The notes below the pieces were generated by a model. The model saw only the letters and a list, made by a program, of their open reading frames with translations, searched no databases and was not told the DNA's origin. Source: Ferdinandcohnia sp036965165 (lineage in GTDB: Bacteria > Bacillota > Bacilli > Bacillales > Bacillaceae_L). Taken from it: DNA of 64,000 bases. Positions 1 to 6,703 of the stretch are shown here, piece after piece. Made by a program: the position numbers and the translations under genes. How positions within the stretch are numbered: the first letter of the stretch is position 1; every line of letters begins with the position of its first letter. Where the stretch lies: assembly GCF_036965165.1 (NCBI RefSeq), contig NZ_JBALOX010000007.1:8996-72995 (forward strand), read 5' to 3'.

Positions 1-71
1 AAAATGGGTTTACTGTAGAGTTCACACGTTTCAATCATTTTGTATGGGTGATGGAGGCGACGAAACAGTAA
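1..71 (+). CDS. yrrT: C-terminal end of a yrrT-like SAM-dependent methyltransferase (partial)
   Basis: Only the last 22 codons are in the window, in the frame ending with TAA at 69-71; the readable end contains the segment FNHFVWVMEATKQ. In Bacillus the gene immediately before mtnN in the methionine-to-cysteine operon is yrrT, a putative AdoMet-dependent methyltransferase, and the aromatic end (HFVWVM) resembles my memory of that family. The stop lies 23 bp before mtnN, as expected for one operon. Identification rests mainly on position, because the catalytic part is outside the window. Confidence 0.55.
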   Translation, partial: NGFTVEFTRFNHFVWVMEATKQ

Positions 72-94
72 AAAATGAAAGGTGATACGTACTT

Positions 95-799
95 ATGAAA
101 GTAGCAATTATCGGAGCAATGGATGAGGAAGTAGCGATTTTACGGGAAAAAATCGAGAATAGACAGGAAACAACAGTAGCAGGAAGTGTATTCTATACCG
201 GTACACTCGGTGGCTATGATGTGATCTTACTTAAATCAGGGATCGGTAAAGTAAATGCGGCTATTTCAACAACGATTTTATTACTGCAATTTAAACCCGA
301 TTACGTGGTGAATACAGGGTCAGCAGGGGGTTACTTAAATACCCTTAATGTAGGCGACATTGTCATTTCATCTGAGGTTAGACATCATGATGTGGATGTA
401 ACTGCCTTTAATTATGAATATGGGCAAGTTCCTGGGTTACCTGCAGCGTTTAAAGCAGATGAAAAACTCATTGAATTAGCTGAAAAAAGTGCAGAAGGAA
501 TCACAGATGTTCAAGTTGTGACAGGATTGATTGCAACAGGTGATTCCTTTATGAATGACCCAGAGCGAGTTTCATTTGTCAGTCAAAAATTTGGTGATTT
601 ATATGCTGTGGAGATGGAAGCAGCTGCAGTGGCACAGGCTTGCCATCAATTTGATGTACCATATGTAGTCATTCGTGCTTTATCAGATATAGCAGGGAAA
701 GAATCAGATGTATCGTTTGAACAATTCCTACAAACTGCTGCAGTCAATTCTTCAAAAGTTGTAGAACGAATGGTAGAGGAAATAAATAGATCATTATAA
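95..799 (+). CDS. mtnN: 5'-methylthioadenosine/S-adenosylhomocysteine nucleosidase
   Basis: The 234-residue product is a full-length MTA/SAH nucleosidase (Pfs). It cleaves adenine from methylthioadenosine and S-adenosylhomocysteine, a cytosolic step in methyl-cycle recycling. Visible family marks are the N-terminal IIGAMDEE with Glu12, the AVEMEAAAVA segment with Glu175, and the ALSD segment with Asp198, which correspond to the Glu12/Glu174/Asp197 active-site set of the E. coli enzyme. The ATG follows AAAGGTGA at good spacing. It lies just after the yrrT-like end and upstream of mccA and mccB, so its S-ribosylhomocysteine and adenine output feeds conversion of methionine sulfur to cysteine. 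A repeat of family 1 separates it from mccA. Confidence 0.96.
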   Translation: MKVAIIGAMDEEVAILREKIENRQETTVAGSVFYTGTLGGYDVILLKSGIGKVNAAISTTILLLQFKPDYVVNTGSAGGYLNTLNVGDIVISSEVRHHDVDVTAFNYEYGQVPGLPAAFKADEKLIELAEKSAEGITDVQVVTGLIATGDSFMNDPERVSFVSQKFGDLYAVEMEAAAVAQACHQFDVPYVVIRALSDIAGKESDVSFEQFLQTAAVNSSKVVERMVEEINRSL

Positions 800-812
800 C
801 ATTATTCGCCAA

Positions 813-977
813 TTAACCTTGGCTAAATAAAGTTAAGCCTCCGGCGGATGCCACAGATTTTTTAATGGATACTTTCGAGCAATAAGATTAAAGACTAAAA
901 NNTGTGGCAACGTCTTTATGACCCACCTCGTGTGGGCCTAAAAAATCTGGGCCAAATTCGCCAAGGCGAATTTGATT
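813..977 (+). repeat. Family 1 structured repeat, copy A
   Basis: About 165 bp between mtnN and mccA. It contains the shared blocks GCCTCCGGCGGATGCCACAG, AAAGACT, GTGGCAACGTCTTTATGACC and a terminal perfect hairpin AAATTCGCC-aa-GGCGAATTT (954-973). The blocks GCCACAGATTTTTTA and TAAAAAATCTGGGC can pair and close the element. A 2-N gap at 901-902 sits where other copies have the GCCAC half of an internal GCCAC/GTGGC hairpin. The same blocks recur near 19.7, 24.0, 41.5, 47.0 and 63.8 kb. Confidence 0.85.
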
Positions 978-990
978 AGGGGGATTTGTC

Positions 991-1914
991 ATGCAAGTGT
1001 ATCGAAATGTACATGAGCTTATCGGGAACACACCGATCGTTGAAATAACGAGATTTCCATTACGTAATGGGGTTCGTCTTTTTGCAAAGCTTGAATTTTT
1101 TAATCCAGGTGGAAGTGTAAAGGATCGCTTAGGAGTCGAACTTCTTCAGCATGCAATTGCGACAGGTCAGTTATCTGAAGGAGGAACGATCATTGAACCT
1201 ACCGCTGGAAATACGGGAATTGGACTGGCACTTGCAGCAATCAACCACAATATTAATGTGATTCTTTGTGTACCAGAGAAGTTTTCCACTGAAAAACAAG
1301 ACTTGATGAAGGCCTTAGGTGCAACGGTCATAAATACGCCTACAAAGGATGGGATGACAGGAGCAATTGAAAAGGCAAAAGAGCTTTTAAATGAAATCCC
1401 TAATTCCTATTGTCCACAGCAATTCGCAAATCCAGCTAACCCTGAAACCTATTATAAAACGCTTGGCCCCGAAATTTGGGAGCAGCTTGAGGGTAAGCTT
1501 GATATTTTTGTAGCAGGTGCTGGTACTGGTGGGACTTTTATGGGGACTTCCAGGTATTTAAAAGAAATGAATCATTCTATAAAAACCGTCATTGTTGAGC
1601 CGATTGGGTCAATTTTAAATGGTGGTGAATCTGGACCACATAAAACAGAAGGAATCGGCATGGAATTTCTTCCGGGTTATATGGATACATCTTATTTCGA
1701 TGCCATTCACACTATTTCGGATGAGGATGCATTTAATCGGGTTAAGGAAGTAGCACAATTGGAAGGATTGCTTGTTGGTAGTTCATCAGGAGCAGCCCTT
1801 CATGCGGCACTTTTAGAAGCGGAAGATGCAAAGCCGGGGTCACATATTCTTGTGATCTTTCCTGATAGCAGTGAACGTTATTTAAGCAAAAAAATATATG
1901 AAGGTGGGATATAG
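991..1914 (+). CDS. mccA: Cystathionine beta-synthase (O-acetylserine-dependent)
   Basis: A 307-residue PLP enzyme of the cysteine synthase fold. The segment NPGGSVKDR carries the PLP lysine (Lys44), and PTAGNTGIG is the substrate loop typical of this family. In B. subtilis MccA (YrhA) condenses homocysteine with O-acetylserine to cystathionine, and its gene sits between mtnN and mccB exactly as here. A plain CysK would look similar; the neighbours decide the call. The ATG follows AGGGGGA. It nearly abuts mccB: the mccA TAG is at 1912-1914 and mccB starts at 1916, so translational coupling is likely. Confidence 0.93.
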   Translation: MQVYRNVHELIGNTPIVEITRFPLRNGVRLFAKLEFFNPGGSVKDRLGVELLQHAIATGQLSEGGTIIEPTAGNTGIGLALAAINHNINVILCVPEKFSTEKQDLMKALGATVINTPTKDGMTGAIEKAKELLNEIPNSYCPQQFANPANPETYYKTLGPEIWEQLEGKLDIFVAGAGTGGTFMGTSRYLKEMNHSIKTVIVEPIGSILNGGESGPHKTEGIGMEFLPGYMDTSYFDAIHTISDEDAFNRVKEVAQLEGLLVGSSSGAALHAALLEAEDAKPGSHILVIFPDSSERYLSKKIYEGGI

Positions 1915-1915
1915 G

Positions 1916-3049
1916 ATGAAACGAAAAACGTTACTTATTCATGGAGGAGTTGGTGAGGATCCACAGACTGGAGCAGTTAATACACCAATCTATCAAGTTA
2001 GCACGTACAAACAAGAGGGGATCGGCGGTCACAAGGGCTTTGAATACTCACGAACTGGAAATCCGACTAGACATGCCCTTGAAGAATTAATCAAGGATAT
2101 TGAAGGTGGAGAAAGAGGATTTGCATTTGGTTCGGGTATGGCCGCAATCACTGCTGTCATGATGCTGTTTAATAACGGGGACCACGTGGTTTTTTCTGAT
2201 GACGTGTATGGTGGGACTTTTCGTGTAATGACTAAGGTGCTTAACCGTTTTGGTATTGAATCAACCTTTGTTGATACAAGCAATCTTGAAAATCTTGAAG
2301 GTGCAATTCGTGAAAATACAAAAGCAATTTATATCGAAACACCAACAAATCCTTTATTAAAAATAACAGATATTAAAGGCGCGGCAGAAATTGCGAAACA
2401 GCACAACCTTTTAACAATCGTTGATAATACCTTCAGCACTCCGTATTGGCAAACTCCGATCGCACTTGGCGCTGATATCGTTCTACACAGTGCGACCAAG
2501 TACATCGGTGGACACAGTGATGTAGTGGCAGGTCTTGTTGTTGTGAATTCGACAAAATTAGGTGAGGATTTACATTTTGTTCAAAACTCAACTGGTGGTG
2601 TACTCGGTCCTCAGGATTCTTGGCTGTTGATTCGTGGTATTCGCACACTTGGAGTTCGGATGGAAGAACACGAAGAAAATACAAAAAAAATTGTAGAGTT
2701 CTTACAAAACCATCCAGCAGTTAACAAGGTATTCTATCCTGGGATTGAAACACATCCAAACCATGCCATTGCTAAGGCTCAAGCTTCAGGTTTTGGGGGG
2801 ATGGTTTCCTTTGATGTAGGTAGTGCTGAGAATGCAGATAAGCTGCTAGGAAAGGTTAAATATTTCACTTTGGCAGAAAGTCTTGGCGCAGTTGAAAGCT
2901 TAATTTCAGTACCTGCAAAAATGACACATGCTTCCATTCCAAAAGATCGTCGCGAAGAACTAGGTATAGGCGATGGACTTGTTCGTATATCAGTAGGATT
3001 AGAAGATGTTGAAGACCTAATTGAAGACCTTGAACAAGGCTTAGTATAA
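1916..3049 (+). CDS. mccB: Cystathionine gamma-lyase / homocysteine gamma-lyase
   Basis: A 377-residue Cys/Met-metabolism PLP enzyme. HSATKYIGGHSD carries the Schiff-base lysine (Lys195), and ETPTNP (141-146) with Asp170 forms the cofactor pocket. It splits cystathionine to cysteine, 2-oxobutyrate and ammonia, completing reverse transsulfuration after MccA. I chose ATG 1916 because it gives the usual start MKRKTLLIHGG and lies just after AGGTGGGATATAGG. An upstream in-frame start at 1898 would add only six residues and lies inside mccA. A hairpin at 3056-3085 probably ends the transcript. Confidence 0.94.
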   Translation: MKRKTLLIHGGVGEDPQTGAVNTPIYQVSTYKQEGIGGHKGFEYSRTGNPTRHALEELIKDIEGGERGFAFGSGMAAITAVMMLFNNGDHVVFSDDVYGGTFRVMTKVLNRFGIESTFVDTSNLENLEGAIRENTKAIYIETPTNPLLKITDIKGAAEIAKQHNLLTIVDNTFSTPYWQTPIALGADIVLHSATKYIGGHSDVVAGLVVVNSTKLGEDLHFVQNSTGGVLGPQDSWLLIRGIRTLGVRMEEHEENTKKIVEFLQNHPAVNKVFYPGIETHPNHAIAKAQASGFGGMVSFDVGSAENADKLLGKVKYFTLAESLGAVESLISVPAKMTHASIPKDRREELGIGDGLVRISVGLEDVEDLIEDLEQGLV

Positions 3050-3055
3050 CTAGTT

Positions 3056-3088
3056 GCCTCTAGCCCAAACATTTGGGTTGGAGGCTTA
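3056..3088 (+). terminator. Hairpin after mccB
   Basis: GCCTC-t-agCCCAAAc-att-TGGGttGGAGGC can fold into a long stem directly after the mccB stop. The following T tract is short and interrupted, so termination may be partial with readthrough into yrhC. Confidence 0.55.
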
Positions 3089-3185
3089 TTTGTTAAAACA
3101 ATGAAACTGCTAAATTTTACATTCTTCCTCCGCTTACCAGGTATGTTATCATAAGTTGAAAGTTTACTAACTTGGTAGGTGGGAT

Positions 3186-3419
3186 ATGATGGAACGAAAT
3201 AAACAATTGAAAAAACTAAGTAGTAAAATAAAAGATTTTACAAACTTCGGCTACATCCTGCTTGTGTTAAGTGTATTTATGTATATCGGTATCATTATTC
3301 CTGAGGAACGATCTCCATTTCAAATTTATACAATGATGGGGGCAATCCTTGTTTTATTGTCTTTGTCTTTTACATTTTTCTTTTTAGCCATTAAATATAA
3401 AAAACAATTCGAAGAATAA
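3186..3419 (+). CDS. yrhC: YrhC family small membrane protein
   Basis: A 77-residue protein with two hydrophobic segments, roughly residues 22-40 and 48-69, separated by a short charged loop (PEERSP) and with lysine-rich ends. Size, topology and position after mccB match the YrhC-like family at the end of the mtnN-mccA-mccB operon in Bacillus. Its biochemical role is unknown. The start has AGGTGGGAT just upstream, and two consecutive ATG codons leave the exact first residue open. A strong terminator follows at 3423-3457. Confidence 0.85.
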   Translation: MMERNKQLKKLSSKIKDFTNFGYILLVLSVFMYIGIIIPEERSPFQIYTMMGAILVLLSLSFTFFFLAIKYKKQFEE

Positions 3420-3422
3420 TAG

Positions 3423-3457
3423 TCCTTCACCTAATTTTGAGGTGAAGGAATTTTTTT
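3423..3457 (+). terminator. Rho-independent terminator after yrhC
   Basis: TCCTTCACCT (3423-3432) pairs perfectly with AGGTGAAGGA (3440-3449) and is followed by seven T. It separates the sulfur operon from the micro-ORF locus. Confidence 0.9.
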
Positions 3458-3469
3458 GCAAAAAAAGGG

Positions 3470-3498
3470 TTTACATGGTCAGTATTTTTGGTTATAAT
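3470..3498 (+). promoter_or_regulatory. Sigma-A type promoter of the micro-ORF locus
   Basis: TTTACA (3470-3475), a 17 bp spacer, and a perfect TATAAT (3493-3498), 45 bp before the first small ORF and just after the yrhC terminator. This is a strong housekeeping-type promoter driving the small-peptide cluster. Confidence 0.75.
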
Positions 3499-3542
3499 TA
3501 CCACAGTAGGAAAAAATTAATGACAAAGGGAGGTCGAGTAAA

Positions 3543-3626
3543 ATGATGAAAGTAACAATTGATATGACAAATTCAAAAACTTCATATGGAATAATCTATT
3601 CGACCATACCGGTGATTAATTTCTAA
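3543..3626 (+). CDS. Micro-ORF 1, 27-residue peptide of unknown function
   Basis: Starts MMKVTIDMTNSK and ends STIPVINF, stop TAA. GGGAGG (3528-3533) lies 9 nt upstream of ATG 3543. It is the first ORF after a strong promoter and is followed by two hairpins, so it could be translated from its own short transcript. It is not clearly hydrophobic overall and I recognise no family. Its place upstream of yrzI recalls the unannotated peptides of the B. subtilis yrzI locus, but I cannot align them here. Translation is inferred only from the ribosome binding site and position. Confidence 0.5.
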   Translation: MMKVTIDMTNSKTSYGIIYSTIPVINF

Positions 3627-3647
3627 ATCAGAATGATAGTTAATCAT

Positions 3648-3675
3648 GCCACAGGTGGAATAGTCTGCCTGTGGC
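3648..3675 (+). other. Hairpin H1 between micro-ORF 1 and yrzI
   Basis: GCCACAGG (3648-3655) pairs with CCTGTGGC (3668-3675). The same eight-base arms occur in the terminator hairpin 45 bp downstream, so H1 and H2 arms can swap partners. H1 is followed by TTTATTATG, not by a proper T run. Confidence 0.7.
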
Positions 3676-3692
3676 TTTATTATGCCATTTAA

Positions 3693-3735
3693 CGCCACAG
3701 GACTAGTATGCCTGTGGCGTTTTTGTGTCTTTTTT
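3693..3735 (+). terminator. Terminator hairpin H2 upstream of yrzI
   Basis: CGCCACAGG (3693-3701) pairs with CCTGTGGCG (3711-3719) around a nine-base loop and is followed by TTTTTGTGTCTTTTTTTT. It should end the micro-ORF 1 transcript or act as an attenuator for yrzI. No clear separate promoter for yrzI is visible in the 45 bp that follow. Confidence 0.75.
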
Positions 3736-3778
3736 TCCTACACAGATTAAAGCAATCCGATAAAGGAGGTGATATATA

Positions 3779-3919
3779 ATGACCATCAATCTATTCTTTT
3801 TAACAATCTCGATTTCGAAACGTCAAAAATCAATCGAAGAGTATGAACGTGAGGAAAGAGTCAATAAGCTCATGGAAGAAATGAAGGATCGCCAATATTC
3901 AATGATTCGCTTATTCTAA
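3779..3919 (+). CDS. yrzI: YrzI family small protein
   Basis: A 46-residue protein: a hydrophobic N terminus (MTINLFFLTISIS), a KR turn, then a highly charged, probably helical tail ending in MIRLF. This matches the Bac_small_yrzI family of about 50-residue Bacillus proteins, often found in small arrays. The ribosome binding site is near-perfect (AAAGGAGGTGAT, ATG 3779). In B. subtilis yrzI is surrounded by other micro-ORFs, as here. Function is unknown to me; the amphipathic form would fit a membrane-active or toxin-like peptide, which is inference only. Confidence 0.8.
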   Translation: MTINLFFLTISISKRQKSIEEYEREERVNKLMEEMKDRQYSMIRLF

Positions 3920-3953
3920 TCTACAAAAATAAAAAGAAGAAAGGGGAATGAAG

Positions 3954-4013
3954 ATGTTAATGAAATTATGTCCGATTGTAGCTTGGTTATCTGTGGAGAA
4001 GGATTCCACCTAA
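3954..4013 (+). CDS. Micro-ORF 3, 19-residue peptide
   Basis: Encodes MLMKLCPIVAWL followed by SVEKDST and TAA. AAGGGGAA lies about 6 nt upstream of the ATG. It sits 34 bp after yrzI with no terminator between, so it is likely co-transcribed. The N-terminal half is hydrophobic with one cysteine, the rest polar. No family recognised. Evidence for translation is the ribosome binding site and the regular spacing of small ORFs here. Confidence 0.4.
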   Translation: MLMKLCPIVAWLSVEKDST

Positions 4014-4040
4014 CGTACTATATGACAGGAGGAGTTGTTG

Positions 4041-4097
4041 ATGATAACGGTTCATGTGCTAATTTTTACAATTTTATTTACAAAGAAAAATAAATAG
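4041..4097 (+). CDS. Micro-ORF 4, 18-residue YrzI-like short peptide
   Basis: AGGAGG (4027-4032) is placed ideally 8 nt before ATG 4041. The peptide MITVHVLIFTILFTKKNK has a hydrophobic run then a lysine cluster, like the first 17 residues of the YrzI protein upstream (MTINLFFLTISISKRQK). It could be a YrzI paralogue that lost the charged tail. The terminator at 4107-4132 directly follows. Confidence 0.45.
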   Translation: MITVHVLIFTILFTKKNK

Positions 4098-4106
4098 TAA
4101 AGCAAT

Positions 4107-4132
4107 GGGAGCGCCTGTTTGGCGCTCCTTTT
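4107..4132 (+). terminator. Terminator of the yrzI micro-ORF locus
   Basis: GGAGCGCC (4108-4115) pairs with GGCGCTCC (4121-4128), followed by TTTT. It closes the small-peptide transcript. Confidence 0.8.
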
Positions 4133-4262
4133 GGCATTGTATTGCCGTCTTATTTTTGTCAAATTTCCTTAACAAAATGTTCAAAAGTGGATAACGTTTA
4201 CACAGTCAGTAAGTGATAAAGTAAAAGTAAGAAATACATCTCTTTTATGGAGGATGATGAAC

Positions 4263-4343
4263 ATGTTTATGATTGTTATGGGGATTGTCATTACGTCTGT
4301 TATTGCTATTATTATTGGAACTGAAGTCAGTGTAGAATTATAG
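4263..4343 (+). CDS. 26-residue hydrophobic transmembrane peptide
   Basis: A separate micro-ORF after the yrzI terminator. GGAGG (4249-4253) lies 9 nt before ATG 4263, which is why I prefer it to the ATGs at 4254 and 4257. The product is almost wholly hydrophobic (MFMIVMGIVITSVIAIIIG) and ends TEVSVEL, one membrane span with an acidic tail. A terminator follows at 4355-4390. No family recognised; size and form resemble small membrane peptides, including type I toxins and sporulation micro-proteins. Confidence 0.5.
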   Translation: MFMIVMGIVITSVIAIIIGTEVSVEL

Positions 4344-4354
4344 AATAAAAAGGA

Positions 4355-4390
4355 AGGGTGGACTGCAAATATGCAATCCACCCTATTTTT
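4355..4390 (+). terminator. Terminator between the 26-residue ORF and sigK
   Basis: GGGTGGA (4356-4362) pairs with TCCACCC (4377-4383), followed by a T-rich tract. It separates the small gene from the convergent sigK and may serve both directions. Confidence 0.75.
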
Positions 4391-5102
4391 ACGTCCTTCT
4401 TTTTTCTTTTTCTGCTCGATAAAATTCATGGAACATCTTCATCAAGGCGCGTTTTTCAATGCGTGATACATAGCTTCTTGAGATGCCGAGTTCTTTAGCA
4501 ATTTCACGCTGTGTTTTTTCTTTTTTCAAATCAAGTCCAAACCTACCCACAATGACTTCTTTTTCCCTTTCATCAAGTACATCGATATACTCTTTGATTT
4601 TTTCAAGCTCCATATTCAATTGGATCGTTTCAATCACGTCTTCAGTTTCCGATTTCAACACATCAATTAAGCTAATTTCATTGCCTTCTTTATCCTGACC
4701 AATTGGATCATGAAGGGAGACATCCTTTTTTGTTTTCTTTAAAGCTCGCAAATGCATTAGAATTTCATTTTCTATACATCTCGCAGCATACGTAGCCAAT
4801 TTTGTTCCTTTTCCTTGTGAATAGCTTTCGATGGCCTTGATTAACCCAATAGTCCCAATCGAAATAAGATCCTCCGTGTCCTCACCAGTATTTTCGAATT
4901 TTTTAACTATATGAGCGACTAACCGTAAATTATGTTCAATTAACACATTCCGAGCATGTTCATTCCCCTCGGCCAACAATTGTAAGTATTTCTTCTCATC
5001 AGAAGATGATAACGGTTGAGGAAAAGCATTATTTTTTACATAGGATACTAAAAATAATAATTCTTTTACAAAATAGCCTAATGCTGCTAACAGTCCAGAC
5101 AT
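4389..5102 (-). CDS. sigK: RNA polymerase sporulation sigma factor SigK, uninterrupted
   Basis: 237 residues, full-length pro-sigma-K. The first 20 residues form the hydrophobic pro-sequence (ending FLVS before YVKNN), the site where the intramembrane protease SpoIVFB cuts in B. subtilis. Region 2 contains HNLRLVAHIVKKF, and region 4 contains the helix-turn-helix TQREIAKELGISRSYVSRIE. Sigma-K drives late mother-cell genes for coat and lysis. In B. subtilis the gene is split by the skin element and rejoined during sporulation; here it is one open frame with no insertion. CGGAGGTGA precedes the ATG. Confidence 0.97.
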   Translation of the reverse strand: MSGLLAALGYFVKELLFLVSYVKNNAFPQPLSSSDEKKYLQLLAEGNEHARNVLIEHNLRLVAHIVKKFENTGEDTEDLISIGTIGLIKAIESYSQGKGTKLATYAARCIENEILMHLRALKKTKKDVSLHDPIGQDKEGNEISLIDVLKSETEDVIETIQLNMELEKIKEYIDVLDEREKEVIVGRFGLDLKKEKTQREIAKELGISRSYVSRIEKRALMKMFHEFYRAEKEKRRT

Positions 5103-5119
5103 TCGCTCACCTCCGCATA

Positions 5120-5140
5120 AATCGTAGTGTATGTATGCGC
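5120..5140 (-). promoter_or_regulatory. Possible sigma-E/sigma-K type -10 element of sigK
   Basis: On the minus strand the sequence CATACATACACTA (around 5127-5139) contains CATACACTA, which fits the CATAnnnTA -10 pattern of mother-cell sigma factors. I could not find a convincing -35 box, so this is a weak call. Confidence 0.3.
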
Positions 5141-5217
5141 ATTACACTACTTTAACTAGGCAATTGCCCATTACTTAATGTTATGAGCGAGTATGCTTGC
5201 TTGTGTCTGTCCAACAG

Positions 5218-5265
5218 AAAAAAGCTGATGATAGTAAAAAAGACCATTCTTACTACTACATCAGC
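5218..5265 (-). terminator. Terminator of the germinant receptor operon
   Basis: Read on the minus strand, GCTGATGTAGTAGT and ACTATCATCAGC form a long imperfect stem, followed by TTTTTT. It lies 20 bp past the small fourth gene of the ger operon and upstream of sigK. Confidence 0.75.
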
Positions 5266-5284
5266 ATGAAATGAAGAACTGAAT

Positions 5285-5443
5285 TTACTTTAAAATCGTA
5301 AAGAATGGTGCAATGGCTATCGTCATTGCTAATCCAAATACAACAACGGAGCCCGGTTTATTTTTATCCTTCCAAAGGGTGACACCAAACCCGGCCGTAT
5401 AGACAAACATAATTGTCATCATCACAAAAATAAAAATAGTCAT
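5285..5443 (-). CDS. Small two-span membrane protein, candidate germinant receptor D subunit
   Basis: 52 residues starting 3 bp after the gerC stop, so almost certainly translated with it. Two hydrophobic segments are visible, residues 2-23 and 32-51, joined by a short charged loop (KDKNKPGS). Some Bacillus ger operons carry a fourth cistron encoding a short two-span D protein that modulates germinant response; this ORF has the right size, topology and position, although it is shorter than the 70-80 residues I recall. A terminator follows. The family assignment is inference; the ORF and operon position are seen directly. Confidence 0.65.
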   Translation of the reverse strand: MTIFIFVMMTIMFVYTAGFGVTLWKDKNKPGSVVVFGLAMTIAIAPFFTILK

Positions 5444-5446
5444 TCG

Positions 5447-6703
5447 TTAATCCCTTATCCTTTCAAGTTTAGGTAATTTCGATTGTCGCCCGAACTCCCC
5501 GAATTTTACATCGACTGTAACGCTTATGTCTGCGTCAGGATACGATTTCATCCAATCATAGTTCTCCCATTGTGGAATGGTTAAAAAATGCTTTCTTGCT
5601 ACAAGGGAAAAGCCAAAGGGATCTGCTTTAAATTCTTCCTGCGTCCGTTTAATAAAGTCATTTATTCTTTTTTCAAGGCCATTAATGATGTGCTCCTTTA
5701 ATTCATTTCTCTTATCCTCTTCGTTTGCATAGTTAACCATGCTGTGGTCTGTTAAAATATCAGCATTTAAAGGAAGGTTAACCATTATTTTTGGTGCGGG
5801 TCTCGATACATCTACAGTTACATCTGGCTCTTTTAATTGAGTAAAACGCGCGGTTATCCAGTAATTTTTCATAAAGGGATCAGGCATAGAGACCAAAAAG
5901 CTTGGTTTTTCCATCCATTTATTTAACATTATGGTTATACGCGTTTCTTGCACAGATAGTTTCCCAATCATTTGTCCCTCTTTAAAGACTGCAGAACCAA
6001 GGAATTGAGCTGGATTTGTTTTTCCCGTTACCTTCATATTCCCCGCAAGTAAATACTCATCCTCGTTTTTCTTAGCTGTATTTTCGTCCTGGTCGGTCGT
6101 TGCATAGGCAGAGATAAATAAATCTGCATCTGCTTCAATAATTCTAAAAAGATTGTGAATTTCGGAATTTGGAATAAAACCAATACTAGTTGCATTTTTA
6201 AAAATGGTTTCAAAATATTCATGCCTTCTCGTTTCAAGTTTTGGTTTATTATTTTCAATAAATGTACTAGCCTTCTCCTTTGTGACGATAATTTTTGAAT
6301 CACGTCTTACTTCACGATCCTTTGTAGCATCATAGAAATAGCGAATAAAATCTTTATCCCTCGCCAATTCCTCTGAAACGACAAAGAAATCCAAAATATC
6401 ATACGTAATAGGTTTCGCAATTACGGCATTTGCCAAGTTTTGAGACTGAATAAAACTTGATGCTTTGAGTGAGATAATTTCATGTGCTGGTTCATTACTT
6501 CCACCGCCAACTAGTGTTGACCCAGCCTCTGGATTGGAGATTAAATATGTAACATATAAAAAGCCATTAACATTTGATTTATCTAGACCTATCCCAAGAA
6601 CATAGGCTCTTTGATCAATTTCCTCCATATCCCAGCAACCAACTAACAAAAATACAGTAGAAAAAATCAAAGCAAATCTAATTATTTTGGCTTGTTGTTT
6701 CAT
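5447..6703 (-). CDS. Spore germination protein GerC (lipoprotein subunit)
   Basis: 418 residues. A signal sequence ends in the lipobox LLVGC with Cys23, followed by WDMEEIDQRAYVLGIGLDK, the opening typical of GerAC-type subunits (Ger(x)C family). The protein is expected to be lipidated and sit on the outer face of the spore inner membrane as part of a germinant receptor with the A and B subunits. Which germinant it senses cannot be told from sequence, so I give no specific paralogue name. Its start overlaps the frameshift-restored end of gerB, and the D-like gene follows 3 bp after its stop. Confidence 0.92.
   Translation of the reverse strand: MKQQAKIIRFALIFSTVFLLVGCWDMEEIDQRAYVLGIGLDKSNVNGFLYVTYLISNPEAGSTLVGGGSNEPAHEIISLKASSFIQSQNLANAVIAKPITYDILDFFVVSEELARDKDFIRYFYDATKDREVRRDSKIIVTKEKASTFIENNKPKLETRRHEYFETIFKNATSIGFIPNSEIHNLFRIIEADADLFISAYATTDQDENTAKKNEDEYLLAGNMKVTGKTNPAQFLGSAVFKEGQMIGKLSVQETRITIMLNKWMEKPSFLVSMPDPFMKNYWITARFTQLKEPDVTVDVSRPAPKIMVNLPLNADILTDHSMVNYANEEDKRNELKEHIINGLEKRINDFIKRTQEEFKADPFGFSLVARKHFLTIPQWENYDWMKSYPDADISVTVDVKFGEFGRQSKLPKLERIRD

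Noticed and set aside
4389..5102. Remnants of a skin-type element near sigK
   Set aside because: No recombinase, no attachment-like repeat and no break in sigK.
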